Shown piece by piece: positions 51,992 through 61,243 of a stretch of 64,000 bases of DNA (the stretch's first letter is position 1; every line of letters begins with the position of its first letter). The stretch is taken from positions 318,079 through 382,078 of the forward strand of contig NZ_NISU01000001.1 of assembly GCF_002335805.1 (NCBI RefSeq), read 5' to 3'. Position numbers and translations under genes: made by a program. This stretch comes from Bacillus sp. FJAT-45350. GTDB taxonomy: Bacteria > Bacillota > Bacilli > Bacillales > NISU01. The notes beneath the pieces are model-generated. The model searched no databases and was not told the DNA's origin. It was given only the letters and a program-made list of their open reading frames with translations.

Positions 51992-53401
51992 ATGGTAGTA
52001 GGAGATTTCGCAACAGAAGTAGATACGCTAGTCATTGGTTCAGGACCTGGCGGATATGTTGCAGCAATTCGTGCGGCACAATTAGGTCAAAAAGTAACAA
52101 TTGTAGAAAAAGGAAATCTTGGTGGTGTATGTCTAAATGTTGGATGTATCCCTTCTAAAGCATTAATACAAGCTGGTCACCGTTATCATGATGCAAATTC
52201 TTCTGAAAACATGGGGATTACTGTGAAAGATGTAAATCTTGACTTCGGAAAGATGCAGGAATGGAAAGGAACTGTTGTTAACAAGCTTACAACAGGTGTT
52301 GAAGGTTTATTAAAAGGAAACAAGGTTGAAATTGTAAAAGGTGAAGCATACTTCGCTTCAAGTAACTCAGTTCGAATTATGGATGAGAAACAAGCACAAA
52401 CATACACGTTTAAAAATTGTATTATTGCTACAGGGTCTCGTCCAATAGAATTACCAGCATTCAAATGGAGCAAGCGTGTATTAAGCTCTACGGGTGCATT
52501 AAACCTTGAAGAAAAGCCGAATAAGCTTATCGTCATCGGTGGTGGGTATATTGGTATTGAATTGGGAGCAGCATATTCAAACCTTGGTTCAGATGTTGTT
52601 GTACTTGAGGGTGGAAAGCAAATTCTTCCTGGATTTGAAAAGCAAATGAGTCAGCTTGTTTCAAGAAGAATGAAGAAGAATGGCGTGGAGTTTTTCACTC
52701 AAGCATTAGCTCAATCAGTGGAAGAAACAGAAACTGGCGTGAAGGTTACTGCTGAAGTAAAGGGTGAAACAAAAACAATTGAAGGAGATTACTTATTAGT
52801 AACAGTAGGTCGTTCTCCTAACACTGAAGAAATTGGTCTTGAACAAATCGGTGTAGATATTGATGAAAAAGGTTTTATCAAAGTAGATAAACAATGTAAA
52901 ACCAATATAGATGGTATATATGCTATTGGTGATATTGTACATGGACCAATGCTAGCGCATAAAGCTTCATATGAAGCGAAAGTAGCGGCAGAAGCAATTG
53001 CAGGAATGCCATCAGAGGTTGACTATGTAGCGATTCCTGCAGTCGTATTCTCAGGGCCTGAACTTGCAACTGTAGGTTTATCTGAAGCAGAAGCAAAAGA
53101 GAAGGGTTATGATGTAGAAGCAGTTAAGTTCCCATTTGCTGCAAATGGTCGTGCATTATCGATGGATGAGCCAGATGGTTTTATGAAGATGGTTACACGT
53201 AAAGAAGATGGACTAGTACTTGGTGTACAAATTGCTGGGGCAAATGCATCTGATATGATATCTGAAGCAAGTGTGGCTATTGAAGCAGGAATGACTGCAG
53301 AGGATATTGCGATGACAATTCATGCTCACCCTTCATTAGGTGAAATTACAATGGAGACAGCAGAGGTCGCGTTAGGTCACCCAATTCATATTGTAAAATA
53401 A
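51992..53401 (+). CDS. pdhD: Dihydrolipoamide dehydrogenase (E3)
   Basis: 469 residues. FAD-binding [15 protein letters not shown], redox-active [13 protein letters not shown] (the Cys pair at about 47 and 52), NAD site [12 protein letters not shown] and the C-terminal HAHPSLGE with the catalytic His. Reoxidises the lipoyl arm of E2, possibly also serving 2-oxoglutarate dehydrogenase. Four bases after pdhC. Confidence 0.97.
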   Translation: MVVGDFATEVDTLVIGSGPGGYVAAIRAAQLGQKVTIVEKGNLGGVCLNVGCIPSKALIQAGHRYHDANSSENMGITVKDVNLDFGKMQEWKGTVVNKLTTGVEGLLKGNKVEIVKGEAYFASSNSVRIMDEKQAQTYTFKNCIIATGSRPIELPAFKWSKRVLSSTGALNLEEKPNKLIVIGGGYIGIELGAAYSNLGSDVVVLEGGKQILPGFEKQMSQLVSRRMKKNGVEFFTQALAQSVEETETGVKVTAEVKGETKTIEGDYLLVTVGRSPNTEEIGLEQIGVDIDEKGFIKVDKQCKTNIDGIYAIGDIVHGPMLAHKASYEAKVAAEAIAGMPSEVDYVAIPAVVFSGPELATVGLSEAEAKEKGYDVEAVKFPFAANGRALSMDEPDGFMKMVTRKEDGLVLGVQIAGANASDMISEASVAIEAGMTAEDIAMTIHAHPSLGEITMETAEVALGHPIHIVK

Positions 53402-53421
53402 AATGGCGTTAACCATAATTT

Positions 53422-53463
53422 AAGAAGGCACTTTGATTTTAGTTAATCAAAGTGCCTTCTTCT
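53422..53463. terminator. Terminator of the pdh operon
   Basis: The perfect 17-bp stem AAGAAGGCACTTTGATT (53422-53438) with 53445-53461. The right arm overlaps the end of the convergent lipoprotein gene. Confidence 0.92.
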
Positions 53464-53834
53464 ATATTAAATGCTTCTTTAAGTAATGATACAATTTCTT
53501 CTTTCTGGTGTGCTCCCTCTGCTCTTAGTGTAACACCATCACGATTAACAACTAACATTGTGGGATATTCGATGATTTCATAATGGCGAATAAGTGCACG
53601 ATCAGTTTGATTAACAATCTTTAAAGGAAAGACTTTGTCAGGATAGCTATTTCGTACGTCTAGAAGTGCGTCATAAAATTCTCCCTCTTTATGTAGAGAA
53701 CTCTCATCGGAGAATAGCACAACAAGGCTTGCCTCATCTGTACCTAAAGGATTTTGATTACTTGCTTCTGATGACCAACATCCAGTAGTAAATATAATTG
53801 ATGATAAAATAAGAAATGAAAGATGCTGTTTCAT
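53439..53834 (-). CDS. Thioredoxin-like small lipoprotein (slp position)
   Basis: 131 residues from ATG 53834 (GGAAGGAATGTTATCG; the ATG at 53843 is too close to the RBS). Signal KQHLSFLILSSIIFTTGCWS with a lipobox Cys, then a thioredoxin-like domain without a CxxC (ASLVVLFSDESSLHKEGEFY and ending in IIEYPTMLVVNRDGV, with the cis-Pro). In B. subtilis the gene between pdhD and speA is slp, a small peptidoglycan-associated lipoprotein; this gene has its position, but I cannot confirm sequence homology. Lack of the redox Cys pair argues against catalysis. Confidence 0.75.
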   Translation of the reverse strand: MKQHLSFLILSSIIFTTGCWSSEASNQNPLGTDEASLVVLFSDESSLHKEGEFYDALLDVRNSYPDKVFPLKIVNQTDRALIRHYEIIEYPTMLVVNRDGVTLRAEGAHQKEEIVSLLKEAFNIEEGTLIN

Positions 53835-53937
53835 CGATAACATTCCTTCCTTCTAAGGTGGATTAGCTATTAGAAACTATTCTATCATGTCAATTTATGG
53901 TTTAGAGAGAAGTAACAAAAATGTAATATAAACGAAA

Positions 53938-53964
53938 TAAAAAAGCAGTCTAGACTGCTTTTTT
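53938..53964 (-). terminator. Terminator of the BCCT gene
   Basis: AAAAAAGCAGTC pairs with GACTGCTTTTTT, near-palindromic, 45 bp past the minus-strand stop. Confidence 0.8.
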
Positions 53965-54008
53965 ATTTTCCACATATAAGTTATATTCCAACTCTTTACA
54001 CGTTTTCT

Positions 54009-55616
54009 TTATTTTTTATCTTTAAACTCAGCTTTTTCTTTCTTGAATTTGGCTTGCTCTTCTTTAAAGCGAGCTTTTTCTTCACGAAATTTAAGCTTCT
54101 CTTCCCGTATTCTAACTTTATCGTATGCAAGGATATCCTTTTCTTCTCGTAACGCTTTCATTAATGAGAAAATCATTAATATCATAATAATTGCAAAAGG
54201 TAGTGCGGCGATAATAGATGCAGTCTGTAAAGCGCCAAGGCCACCTGATAATAATAAAACTGCTGCGGCAGCTGATTGAATAAGCCCCCATATGAATTTA
54301 ACTGAGTTAGGCGGCGTTAAACTTCCGTTTGTCGTTTGCATACCTAATACAAAGGTTGCTGAGTCTGCAGAAGTAATGAAGAATGATGCAATTAATAACA
54401 CTGCTATTATCGACATAAAGGTACTAAATGGGAATTGATCTAATACAGAGAACAGTGCTACTTCCATACCTTGAGTGTTAATTACATCCATAATGCCAAC
54501 ATTATCATATAAGTCTAATGAAATCGCTGTACCTCCAAATACTGAAAACCATAAGAATCCAAATAGAGTTGGGACAGCTAGTACACCGATAACAAATTCT
54601 CGAATAGTACGTCCTCTAGATACACGTGCAATAAACGTACCGACAAATGGAGCCCATGCAATCCACCATGCCCAATAGAATATAGTCCATGCCTGTACCC
54701 AATTGGTTTCAGGATCAAAAGGATCAAGTCTGAAGCTCATACCAGCAAGATTTTGCAAGTAACTACCTATTGTTTGTGTAAATACATTCATTATAAAGTT
54801 TGTAGGTCCAAGGAATAAGAGGAAAAGCATTAATGCAATCGCTAAGTAAATATTAGTCTTACTTAGTATACGAATTCCTTTATTTAGACCTGTTTGAGAT
54901 GACAACATATATAATACAGTAATAATAACGATAATGACTAGTTGTGTAACTATTGTATTATTAATTCCCGGTATAATATGAGATACTCCCCCTGCAATTT
55001 GCGCAGTACCAAATCCGAGAGATGTAGCTACCCCAAAAATTGTAGCGAAAACGACAATGACATTAATGATAGTACCTATTGCCCCGTCAACACGATTCCC
55101 TAATAGTGGTCTAAAAATCGCACTCATTACTCCAGGAGCGTCTTTTCTAAACTGGAAGTAAGCAAGTGCTAGCGCAACTACTGTGTATATTGCCCATGGA
55201 TGTAATCCCCAGTGGAAGAAAGAAAATCGCATAGCAACGCTTGCTGCTTGGTATGATTCAGCCTCTCCTGTAGGAGGAGCATAGAAATGATACATTGGTT
55301 CTGCTACTCCCCAGAAGACTAAACCAATACCCATTCCAGCAGTAAAGAGAAAAGCAAACCAGGTAAGGTAATTATACTCTGGCTTATCGTCAGGTTTTCC
55401 TAACTTAATTCTCCCATATGGACTGACGATTAGATATAGTGCGAAAATCAAGAAACCTGTAGCAGCTAATAGATAAAACCAGCCGAATTGTTCTGTTATA
55501 AATCCTTGGATATTATTTGTTACTGTTTCCATGTTGCTAGGTAATATGGCGCCCCATAATATAAAGGCTAGCGCAATGATGACTGATATCATAAAAACTG
55601 GAGTCAGTTTCTTCAA
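54009..55616 (-). CDS. BCCT-family transporter (glycine betaine/choline type, OpuD-like)
   Basis: The start is placed at TTG 55616 because AAAGGTGG lies 9 nt upstream; 535 residues, 12 membrane helices. The BCCT signature in helix 8, FYWAWWIAWAPFVGTFIARV SRGRT, is complete, and the TM4 motif GMGIGLVFWGVAEP is the sodium-coupled form. The C-terminal tail is unusual: about 45 charged residues, repeats of REEK/KEEQ/KKEK, forming a coiled coil that in BetP-like carriers is the osmosensor. Substrate probably glycine betaine or a related osmolyte. Confidence 0.9.
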   Translation of the reverse strand: MKKLTPVFMISVIIALAFILWGAILPSNMETVTNNIQGFITEQFGWFYLLAATGFLIFALYLIVSPYGRIKLGKPDDKPEYNYLTWFAFLFTAGMGIGLVFWGVAEPMYHFYAPPTGEAESYQAASVAMRFSFFHWGLHPWAIYTVVALALAYFQFRKDAPGVMSAIFRPLLGNRVDGAIGTIINVIVVFATIFGVATSLGFGTAQIAGGVSHIIPGINNTIVTQLVIIVIITVLYMLSSQTGLNKGIRILSKTNIYLAIALMLFLLFLGPTNFIMNVFTQTIGSYLQNLAGMSFRLDPFDPETNWVQAWTIFYWAWWIAWAPFVGTFIARVSRGRTIREFVIGVLAVPTLFGFLWFSVFGGTAISLDLYDNVGIMDVINTQGMEVALFSVLDQFPFSTFMSIIAVLLIASFFITSADSATFVLGMQTTNGSLTPPNSVKFIWGLIQSAAAAVLLLSGGLGALQTASIIAALPFAIIMILMIFSLMKALREEKDILAYDKVRIREEKLKFREEKARFKEEQAKFKKEKAEFKDKK

Positions 55617-55811
55617 AACAAAGTAACCACCTTTCAACTATGTATGAAATTTTAGGATAACTATACTAACGTAACACATTGGTTGTCTAGAAACAACGAA
55701 AACGCTCAAAACGTGTCGATTAAACTCTAAGATTACATTGCCCAATTTCAGCCTAAGTAAAACAGAAAGGGTCATTAAAATGAATAGGTAAATTAGTGAA
55801 AAAATAAAACT

Positions 55812-56876
55812 CTAATCATATGAAACACGTCTATTAAAAATATAACTAGGATAAGTTTGTTCATTTAGAGAATATTGTCGTTCCTTATTAGTAACATCTG
55901 CTAAACCATTGACTAACTTTTCTAAAGACACTATTTCAAACAAAAAAAACAAACGTCTATTTATATTTTCATCCATTGTGTGCATTGGGAGATTGTTTAC
56001 GTCTTGATGTAATTGAAACCTCAATTGTATATGGTTATCATTAATTTCATGTAATGGGTCTTTTAGAATTAGGATTAGCGAACTTGTTAGACCCGTTAAT
56101 AACGGTTTATCTACTAATGATTTATCATGTTGTGCAAAATCGAAAAACGATATGTTTCCTATATGAAAAACAATTTGTTGGAGGTAGTCTAATTTTTTTT
56201 GTAAAAAGATAAATGATCGTTGTTCATTTTCGTTAAAATTTCGGTACTTCAATTCTTCATCTTGAAACTTGGTTAACTGTAATGTTTTTTCGATTTCTTG
56301 ATTTAATGCTCTGAAGCGTTCTAATAATATTGCTCTTTCTGAGGTTGATTCTTTTTTCAGCACTAATTCTAATAAATTTGCAGCCTGGAAATATAGCGAA
56401 TCTACTTTATGAACGACTATTGGGCCGAATTTAGGTGGTAAGATGACGAAGTTTACTAAAGTAGAGACCACAATTCCTATTGTTGTACCAGACAGACGAC
56501 TGATAAAATCGATGATAAAACTTTCGCTCGTACCCGGAATCATAGCGACAGCAGTTAGTGTAGCAATAAGAGTTCCGTTGTCTAGCTTTAGTTTAGAGCA
56601 AGCTACTATTGTCGTCATTGCAACGAGAGCATAGGTGAGTGCGGAATGACCGAAAATCATATCTACAACAATAGCAAAAATGGCACCAAGTGCTGCCGCT
56701 GGTAAACGAATTGCTCCTTTCTTAATTGAATCTGCTGCTGTTGGTTCTGTAGTAACAATTGCAGTAATAACAGCAAACATTACTGGCAAATCAAAATAAT
56801 TGCAAACCCAAGCAGTGATGAAAACAGCTAATCCGGTTTTTATTACGCGTCTTCCAATCCATTTAGATTGGTTCAT
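55812..56876 (-). CDS. FUSC/ArAE-family membrane protein (aromatic acid exporter type)
   Basis: 354 residues from ATG 56876 (AAGGTGATCATC). Six N-terminal helices in about the first 145 residues, with FAVITAIVTTEPTAADSIKK GAIRLP, the signature of the aromatic acid exporter family N-terminal domain, followed by a soluble helical C-terminal part rich in Leu/Phe/Gln. B. subtilis YgaE-like proteins have this layout. Exported substrate unknown. Confidence 0.85.
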   Translation of the reverse strand: MNQSKWIGRRVIKTGLAVFITAWVCNYFDLPVMFAVITAIVTTEPTAADSIKKGAIRLPAAALGAIFAIVVDMIFGHSALTYALVAMTTIVACSKLKLDNGTLIATLTAVAMIPGTSESFIIDFISRLSGTTIGIVVSTLVNFVILPPKFGPIVVHKVDSLYFQAANLLELVLKKESTSERAILLERFRALNQEIEKTLQLTKFQDEELKYRNFNENEQRSFIFLQKKLDYLQQIVFHIGNISFFDFAQHDKSLVDKPLLTGLTSSLILILKDPLHEINDNHIQLRFQLHQDVNNLPMHTMDENINRRLFFLFEIVSLEKLVNGLADVTNKERQYSLNEQTYPSYIFNRRVSYD

Positions 56877-57021
56877 GATGATCACCTTCTAGAAGTTGGC
56901 TAGTTTCATCTTCTAGTATGTACTTTGATAACCATGTTATACTCATCGAGGAAAAGTATAGAAAATCAAGATGTCATTTATTTTTAATCAGAATCGTTAA
57001 CGAATAGGAAGGGTGTTTAAA

Positions 57022-57840
57022 GTGGAAATAAAAAGGATATTAATACTAATATTATCTTTTGTAATAATAAGCACAGCATGTAATAACGGAGCAATGGAAG
57101 AAGAAATAGTGGAAGAGACTGAACAAGAGTTTTCTATTATAGAGGAACCTATAATAGATGAAAGAGATGAGGAAGAGGAGTCAGTAGTTACTGAGGAAGA
57201 GAGTAGTATTGAGCCTTTATATGAATTGAGTTCTGACTGGAGAGTTATTCCTATTGAAGGAACGGGAGCTAATGAAAAAGTCGTTCTTCTTACAATTGAT
57301 GATGCTCCAGATAAGTATGGAGTAGAGATGGCAGAACGACTGCAAAGTCTTGGTGTAGGAGCAATATTTTTTATCAATGGACACTTTTTACAATCAGATG
57401 AAGGAAAAAGTCAGTTAAAACAAATTTATGAATTAGGATTTGAAATTGGAAACCATACAATGACTCATCCAAACCTAAGTAAACTTTCTGAACAAGAGCA
57501 ACGAGATGAAATAATTAAACTAAATGTTTTAATTGAAGAAATAACTGGAGAACGCCCGAGGTTCTTTCGTGCACCATTCGGTGTAAATACAGACATTTCT
57601 AAGCAAGTTGTTGGTGAAGAGGATATGAAGTGGATGAACTGGAGTTATGGCTATGACTTTGTAAGTGAATATATGAATGCTGAAGCATTAGCGGAAATTA
57701 TGGTGAACACAGACTTACTTAGACCTGGTTCTAACTTATTGATGCATGACCGAGATTTTACTTTAGAGGCATTAGAGGAAATTGTAGAAGGACTCCAAGA
57801 AAAAGGCTATGAAATAGTTGAACCCAGCCTAATAAAATAG
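57022..57840 (+). CDS. Lipoprotein polysaccharide deacetylase
   Basis: The start is placed at GTG 57022, about 11 nt after GGAAGG; GTG 57013 is the longer option. About 272 residues. Lipoprotein signal IKRILILILSFVIISTAC; an acidic linker of about 45 residues (EEEIVEETEQEFSIIEEPII); then a NodB deacetylase domain: TIDDAPDKYG (Asp-Asp of the metal site), GNHTMTHPNL (His-x4-His) and RAPFGVN. Acts on peptidoglycan or another N-acetylated glycan outside the membrane. Strong terminator downstream. Confidence 0.92.
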   Translation: MEIKRILILILSFVIISTACNNGAMEEEIVEETEQEFSIIEEPIIDERDEEEESVVTEEESSIEPLYELSSDWRVIPIEGTGANEKVVLLTIDDAPDKYGVEMAERLQSLGVGAIFFINGHFLQSDEGKSQLKQIYELGFEIGNHTMTHPNLSKLSEQEQRDEIIKLNVLIEEITGERPRFFRAPFGVNTDISKQVVGEEDMKWMNWSYGYDFVSEYMNAEALAEIMVNTDLLRPGSNLLMHDRDFTLEALEEIVEGLQEKGYEIVEPSLIK

Positions 57841-57849
57841 TTTGTGTCA

Positions 57850-57893
57850 AGGTTGTCTTAATAGTTTGAAACAAACTATTAAGACAACCTCTT
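57850..57893 (+). terminator. Perfect 19-bp terminator
   Basis: AGGTTGTCTTAATAGTTTG (57850-57868) pairs with 57872-57890 around AAA. Confidence 0.92.
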
Positions 57894-58000
57894 CAAATTT
57901 ACAAAGAACTCTTGAAAAAAATGTCGAAAAACGTTACATTATCTTTTGTATTTAAAGTGTTTATTTCTAATGAAATTAAAGAAGGAAGAGATGGTAGGAC

Positions 58001-59065
58001 ATGGTTAAATGGGTCATCGGCATTGTTTTTGTCGTCTTAATGGTAGGATGTCAAAATCAATCAGGAGAAGAGATTACGCATGGTGAGGCTAAAAATAATA
58101 ATGCGCCATCGGCTGAGTTAGAAAGTTTATCTATGGAGGTAACTGAATCAGAGGCTCGTTTTTTAGTGGACGATTTATTCGCTATCATAGATGGTGAGTA
58201 TGCGTATGATGAAATTCATCGAACGCTTCAAATGACAATAAATGATGAAAGTTATTACTTGATTGATGGTGTTAAAGTTTTAGAACGTAATGGAGAGTAT
58301 CTTCCTACTGATGAAATTTATTTAATGATAGAAGGTGACCATGTTTATCTTCCTGCATCATTTTTAAATCAAGGATTAGGGATAGATTTTCAATACGAAG
58401 AGTCAGCCTTAGTATTTGGGTGGAAAGGGCCTACTGAAAGGGTAGGAGGACCTCCTACAAATTTTGATTTTGATAGTTGGGATGCAGATAGGATGGTTGA
58501 ATACTTATCCTTCCTACAGAAACCTATTAAGAATGCACAAGTGAGTACGCTTCCTAATCATCTACCTGGTGCTAAGCGTCTTTATCGAAATGGTTATCAT
58601 GAGGGTTTAGATTGGTATGACTTTGCATCAGGTGGAAATATTAGTAGTGAAACACCAATCTATGCAATGGGTGAAGGAAAAGTTGTAAGAGCAGACCATG
58701 ACTATGAGGAATATCCAACTGCTGAAGTTAGAAACGAGGATTTAAAGCTTACAGCAGCTCTTAAAGAAACACCAGAATATATATTTGATCGGTTACGAGG
58801 TAGGCAAGTATGGGTTCAGTATGATAATGGAATAATGAGTCGCTTTGCTCACTTGTCTCATATTCCAGAGGAAGTAAAAGTTGGAGATAAAGTAAATGAT
58901 GAAACTGTCATTGGTTTTGTGGGGAATTCAGGGACAAGTGGTGCTGTAAATCAAGATGATACAGAACTTCATTTGCATCAAGATTTACTGATTTATGGAG
59001 AATTATTTTGGAAGCCGTTGAGTCAAGAAGAAGTACATGATGTATTAGTGAGGGTTTTTAAATAA
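58001..59065 (+). CDS. M23-type peptidase lipoprotein with copper-amine-oxidase-like domain
   Basis: 354 residues. Signal VKWVIGIVFVVLMVGCQNQS with a lipobox Cys at about 16. Residues 50-140 resemble a copper amine oxidase N-terminal-type domain (LPTDEIYLMIEGDHVYLPAS). The C-terminal lysostaphin/M23 domain has RNGYHEGLDWYDFASGG, IYAMGEGKVVRADHDYEEYP, RFAHLSHI and ELHLHQDLLIYG; the HxxxD and HLH zinc ligands are present. A cell-wall hydrolase anchored at the membrane, or a degenerate scaffold. RBS GAAGGAAGAGATGGTAGGAC. Confidence 0.88.
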   Translation: MVKWVIGIVFVVLMVGCQNQSGEEITHGEAKNNNAPSAELESLSMEVTESEARFLVDDLFAIIDGEYAYDEIHRTLQMTINDESYYLIDGVKVLERNGEYLPTDEIYLMIEGDHVYLPASFLNQGLGIDFQYEESALVFGWKGPTERVGGPPTNFDFDSWDADRMVEYLSFLQKPIKNAQVSTLPNHLPGAKRLYRNGYHEGLDWYDFASGGNISSETPIYAMGEGKVVRADHDYEEYPTAEVRNEDLKLTAALKETPEYIFDRLRGRQVWVQYDNGIMSRFAHLSHIPEEVKVGDKVNDETVIGFVGNSGTSGAVNQDDTELHLHQDLLIYGELFWKPLSQEEVHDVLVRVFK

Positions 59066-59071
59066 TAATAC

Positions 59072-59113
59072 AAAAGAGCCATCAGAAATATTTATCTGAT
59101 GGCTCTTTTGTAG
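59072..59113. terminator. Terminator between M23 gene and DUF1885-like gene
   Basis: AAAAGAGCCATCAGA pairs perfectly with TCTGATGGCTCTTTT. Confidence 0.92.
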
Positions 59114-59120
59114 TTAATTC

Positions 59121-59558
59121 TTATTTTCTTTTATAGAAGTACATAATGCGATTGTTGAATAAATGAAGCTCACCTTCTAATTTCTTAGCTAGGAATTTAC
59201 AAAATTCATTAGCTTTTCCTTTATCACCGTGAGTAGCTCCTTCAGGGAGAATGACTTCAATGTACATTTGTTCTTCTGTGGTGTCATCACTAGTAACAAT
59301 TTCTTCAATCCCAATTCCGAATACGATGTACTTATATCGAGAAATTCCACGGCTTTTTAAATAAAAATATTGCCCATTACTCTCTGGTACATCTAACATT
59401 TCATAAGGAAATGATGAATCCTCATAAGCCCAGTCAACTTGTGTTCCAGTTTTTGTTGTAATTGATTGGTAGTATCTGAAAATATCCTTAAGTTCCTCAA
59501 GTGTAATCGATTGTTGTTTTGAACCCTCTACCAGCTTTATGTATGCGCGATTTGACAT
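59121..59558 (-). CDS. DUF1885-like hypothetical protein (145 aa)
   Basis: Begins SNRAYIKLVEGSKQQSITLE with a VDWAYEDSSFPYEMLD motif and a C-terminal ANEFCKFLAKKLEGELHLFN, which agrees with my memory of the DUF1885 family found in Bacillus (a small alpha/beta fold, no assigned activity). Cytoplasmic. RBS CAGGAGTGCTTATAGG. Transcribed away from the GAF gene. Confidence 0.7.
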   Translation of the reverse strand: MSNRAYIKLVEGSKQQSITLEELKDIFRYYQSITTKTGTQVDWAYEDSSFPYEMLDVPESNGQYFYLKSRGISRYKYIVFGIGIEEIVTSDDTTEEQMYIEVILPEGATHGDKGKANEFCKFLAKKLEGELHLFNNRIMYFYKRK

Positions 59559-60023
59559 CCTATAAGCACTCCTGTCATTAGAACGTTAAAAATCATACAA
59601 TTATCTTAGCATTTGTTACCAGAAGTGACAACAAGAAAGTAATTGAGTGATTCTAAAGATTCACAGACTAAATAACTATAAAAGCGACAAAAGGTGTTTC
59701 ATTAACATAGGTTACGACAAAATAAATTTCTTTCCGACAAAAAAATCGACCGAAATCTATCTGTGGACTAGATGTAATGTTATCTTAGTTACTCGGTAAT
59801 TAGGTAAAAGGATAGATAATTGACTATATAATTTATGATATCCTATAAAAAGAAAAAAAGAGTAAGTGAAAAGGGTTTAAAACTTGTAAAAATAGACTGT
59901 TTTAATAGGGTTTATAAAAGATAGGACTCTAGGTACTGTTCAATGTGCTTGTGATGTAAGTAACTAACAAAATTAGACTAACTAAGTGGAAGAAGATAGA
60001 GGATTTGTGTAGGGGGGATTTGT
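59559..60023. other. 465-bp gap between DUF1885-like and GAF genes
   Basis: AT-rich, without an ORF, repeat copy or recognisable riboswitch. It should contain promoters for both divergent genes, but I could not place one with confidence. Confidence 0.5.
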
Positions 60024-60473
60024 ATGAACAAATCACAAATGCTAGATGAATTAAGATTAGAAATAGGTTTGGTACCAGAATACGCTACTACTGTTAAAGA
60101 GTTTTACATAGGAATTGTAAAGGCGATTGGAAGTAGAATTAGGGTTAAATACGGTGTAGGTATTTATGAAATGAAGGGAAGTCATTTTCAAATGTTGTGC
60201 AGCATGGGGAGTACCCAACATAGAGTTATAGAACCATTTGATGATAGTCCATTTTCAACAAGTGCAATAAGAGGGAATACATTTATTCACACTAATAATA
60301 ACTATCGTTCAATTATTTCGCCATTTTATAATGGTCATCATCTGATTGGTTTTATTGTTATTGATCTACCTGAGAGGGATTACTTTATTACGGAAGAAGA
60401 TGTTATTTTTGTTAAAGAAGTATCTCGTTTTATAGAGGTTCAGCATAATCGTTATTCGAATTCTTACCTATAA
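60024..60473 (+). CDS. GAF-domain protein (149 aa)
   Basis: A single GAF-like fold: FYIGIVKAIGSRIRVKYGVG, YEMKGSHFQMLCSMG, then HLIGFIVIDLPERDYFITEE DVIFVKEVSRF. These are small-molecule or redox sensing modules, here without an output domain, in the manner of free-methionine-sulfoxide reductase or regulatory stand-alone GAF proteins. Only one Cys (about residue 54), so the fRMsr Cys set is missing. RBS GGGGGGATTTGT. Confidence 0.8.
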   Translation: MNKSQMLDELRLEIGLVPEYATTVKEFYIGIVKAIGSRIRVKYGVGIYEMKGSHFQMLCSMGSTQHRVIEPFDDSPFSTSAIRGNTFIHTNNNYRSIISPFYNGHHLIGFIVIDLPERDYFITEEDVIFVKEVSRFIEVQHNRYSNSYL

Positions 60474-60582
60474 AATCGTTAGTTGGATTCCGAAAGTAAT
60501 TAAAGGTATTGTATTTTGATAATTTATAAGTTATAATAATAATCAGAATATTAAATTAATTATAAATCGGGGGTGTGTATCA

Positions 60583-60879
60583 ATGAATTTGTTTGAGCGA
60601 TTATACGATGAGCAAGAAAATGTAAAGGTACAGTTTACTGGGTTCACGACTGATGAAGCGCGCTATGATTTTGGGATTGTTTATACAAACATGTTCTTTG
60701 GTAAGCCTCTAGTCGTTTGCATGCAAACTGGACGTTCTGCATTACTATGTGCAGATGATATTACGAATCCAGAGCATCTACAAAATGCATTTCATATCAA
60801 AGAGAGAAAAGAAGCAGAGGATTTGGCGTTATTTTTTGAGAAAGCGTTACCTTCAATGCCGAGAGAGCCTCAGTATTAA
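60583..60879 (+). CDS. DUF3055 family protein
   Basis: 98 residues, MNLFERLYDEQENVKVQFTG then FTTDEARYDFGIVYTNMFFG and KPLVVCMQTGRSALLCADD, which matches my memory of DUF3055 in Bacillus. Soluble, function unknown. RBS TCGGGGGTGTGTATCA. A short terminator-like hairpin follows and separates it from SR1. Confidence 0.82.
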   Translation: MNLFERLYDEQENVKVQFTGFTTDEARYDFGIVYTNMFFGKPLVVCMQTGRSALLCADDITNPEHLQNAFHIKERKEAEDLALFFEKALPSMPREPQY

Positions 60880-60888
60880 ATAAAATGA

Positions 60889-60919
60889 AAAGCGGTCCTA
60901 GATAGGGCTGCTTTTTTAA
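60889..60919 (+). terminator. Terminator of the DUF3055 gene
   Basis: AAAGCGGTCC pairs with GGGCTGCTTT (two weak pairs), then TTTT. Confidence 0.7.
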
Positions 60920-60938
60920 TGTGTAATAAAAAATTAAA

Positions 60939-60949
60939 TGTGTTATACG
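60939..60949 (+). promoter_or_regulatory. Upstream CcpN-like half-site
   Basis: TGTGTTATACG agrees with the CcpN motif TRTGHYATAYW at 10 of 11 positions and lies just upstream of the SR1 -35. Confidence 0.55.
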
Positions 60950-60957
60950 AATTAGGG

Positions 60958-60986
60958 TTGACAGCATTAATATGACATATTATTAT
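60958..60986 (+). promoter_or_regulatory. Promoter of SR1 with CcpN operator in the spacer
   Basis: TTGACA (60958-60963), 17 nt, TATTAT (60981-60986). The spacer end contains TATGACATATT (60971-60981), a full match to the CcpN motif TRTGHYATAYW (motif recalled from B. subtilis). Gluconeogenic control of SR1 by CcpN is established in that species. Confidence 0.82.
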
Positions 60987-61002
60987 AAAGGTATAGTAAA
61001 AA

Positions 61003-61016
61003 TAAAACGCTTTCAA
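61003..61016 (+). promoter_or_regulatory. cre-like site at the start of SR1
   Basis: TAAAACGCTTTCAA (reverse strand TTGAAAGCGTTTTA) resembles the CcpA cre consensus with about two deviations. SR1 is also weakly CcpA-repressed in B. subtilis. Confidence 0.5.
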
Positions 61017-61039
61017 TAACATTAAGGGAGATGGAAACT

Positions 61040-61171
61040 GTGGGTATTATTGTATGTCAAACTTGCAACGAGACAATTGAACATTTTGATGGGGAAAAGG
61101 TGACTACTTTATACGCAAAGTGTGCTGCAGACTGTCCAAAGTGTAGTAAAGAGAACTTAAATAAAAAATAA
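61040..61171 (+). CDS. sr1P: SR1P, small GapA-binding peptide
   Basis: GTG 61040 after AAGGGAGATGGAAACT; 43 residues: MGIIVCQTCNETIEHFDGEK, then VTTLYAKCAADCPKCSKENL. B. subtilis SR1P starts MGTIVCQDCNE and has VTTLYG..C, so homology is plain. Cysteines at 6, 9, 28, 32 and 35 suggest a zinc-binding knuckle. In B. subtilis SR1P binds GapA, promotes its interaction with RNase J1 and modulates RNA decay. Since rnjA is in this window too, the same partnership is likely. Confidence 0.88.
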   Translation: MGIIVCQTCNETIEHFDGEKVTTLYAKCAADCPKCSKENLNKK

Positions 61172-61243
61172 AAAACTATTTATAATATAGAAAGGTGAAG
61201 CTTATCAGCTTCACCTTTTTTTTCTGCATATAACAAATTCGCT

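Larger units (their letters stand above)
60993..61225 (+). ncRNA. sr1: SR1 dual-function regulatory RNA
   Basis: A short transcript of about 230 nt from the promoter above to a strong terminator (AAAGGTGAAGCT 61191-61202 with AGCTTCACCTTT 61207-61218, then TTTTT). It contains the SR1P reading frame and lies next to speA, the genomic position of SR1 in B. subtilis. There SR1 base-pairs with ahrC mRNA and encodes SR1P. Base-pairing capacity toward ahrC was not tested here. Confidence 0.8.
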
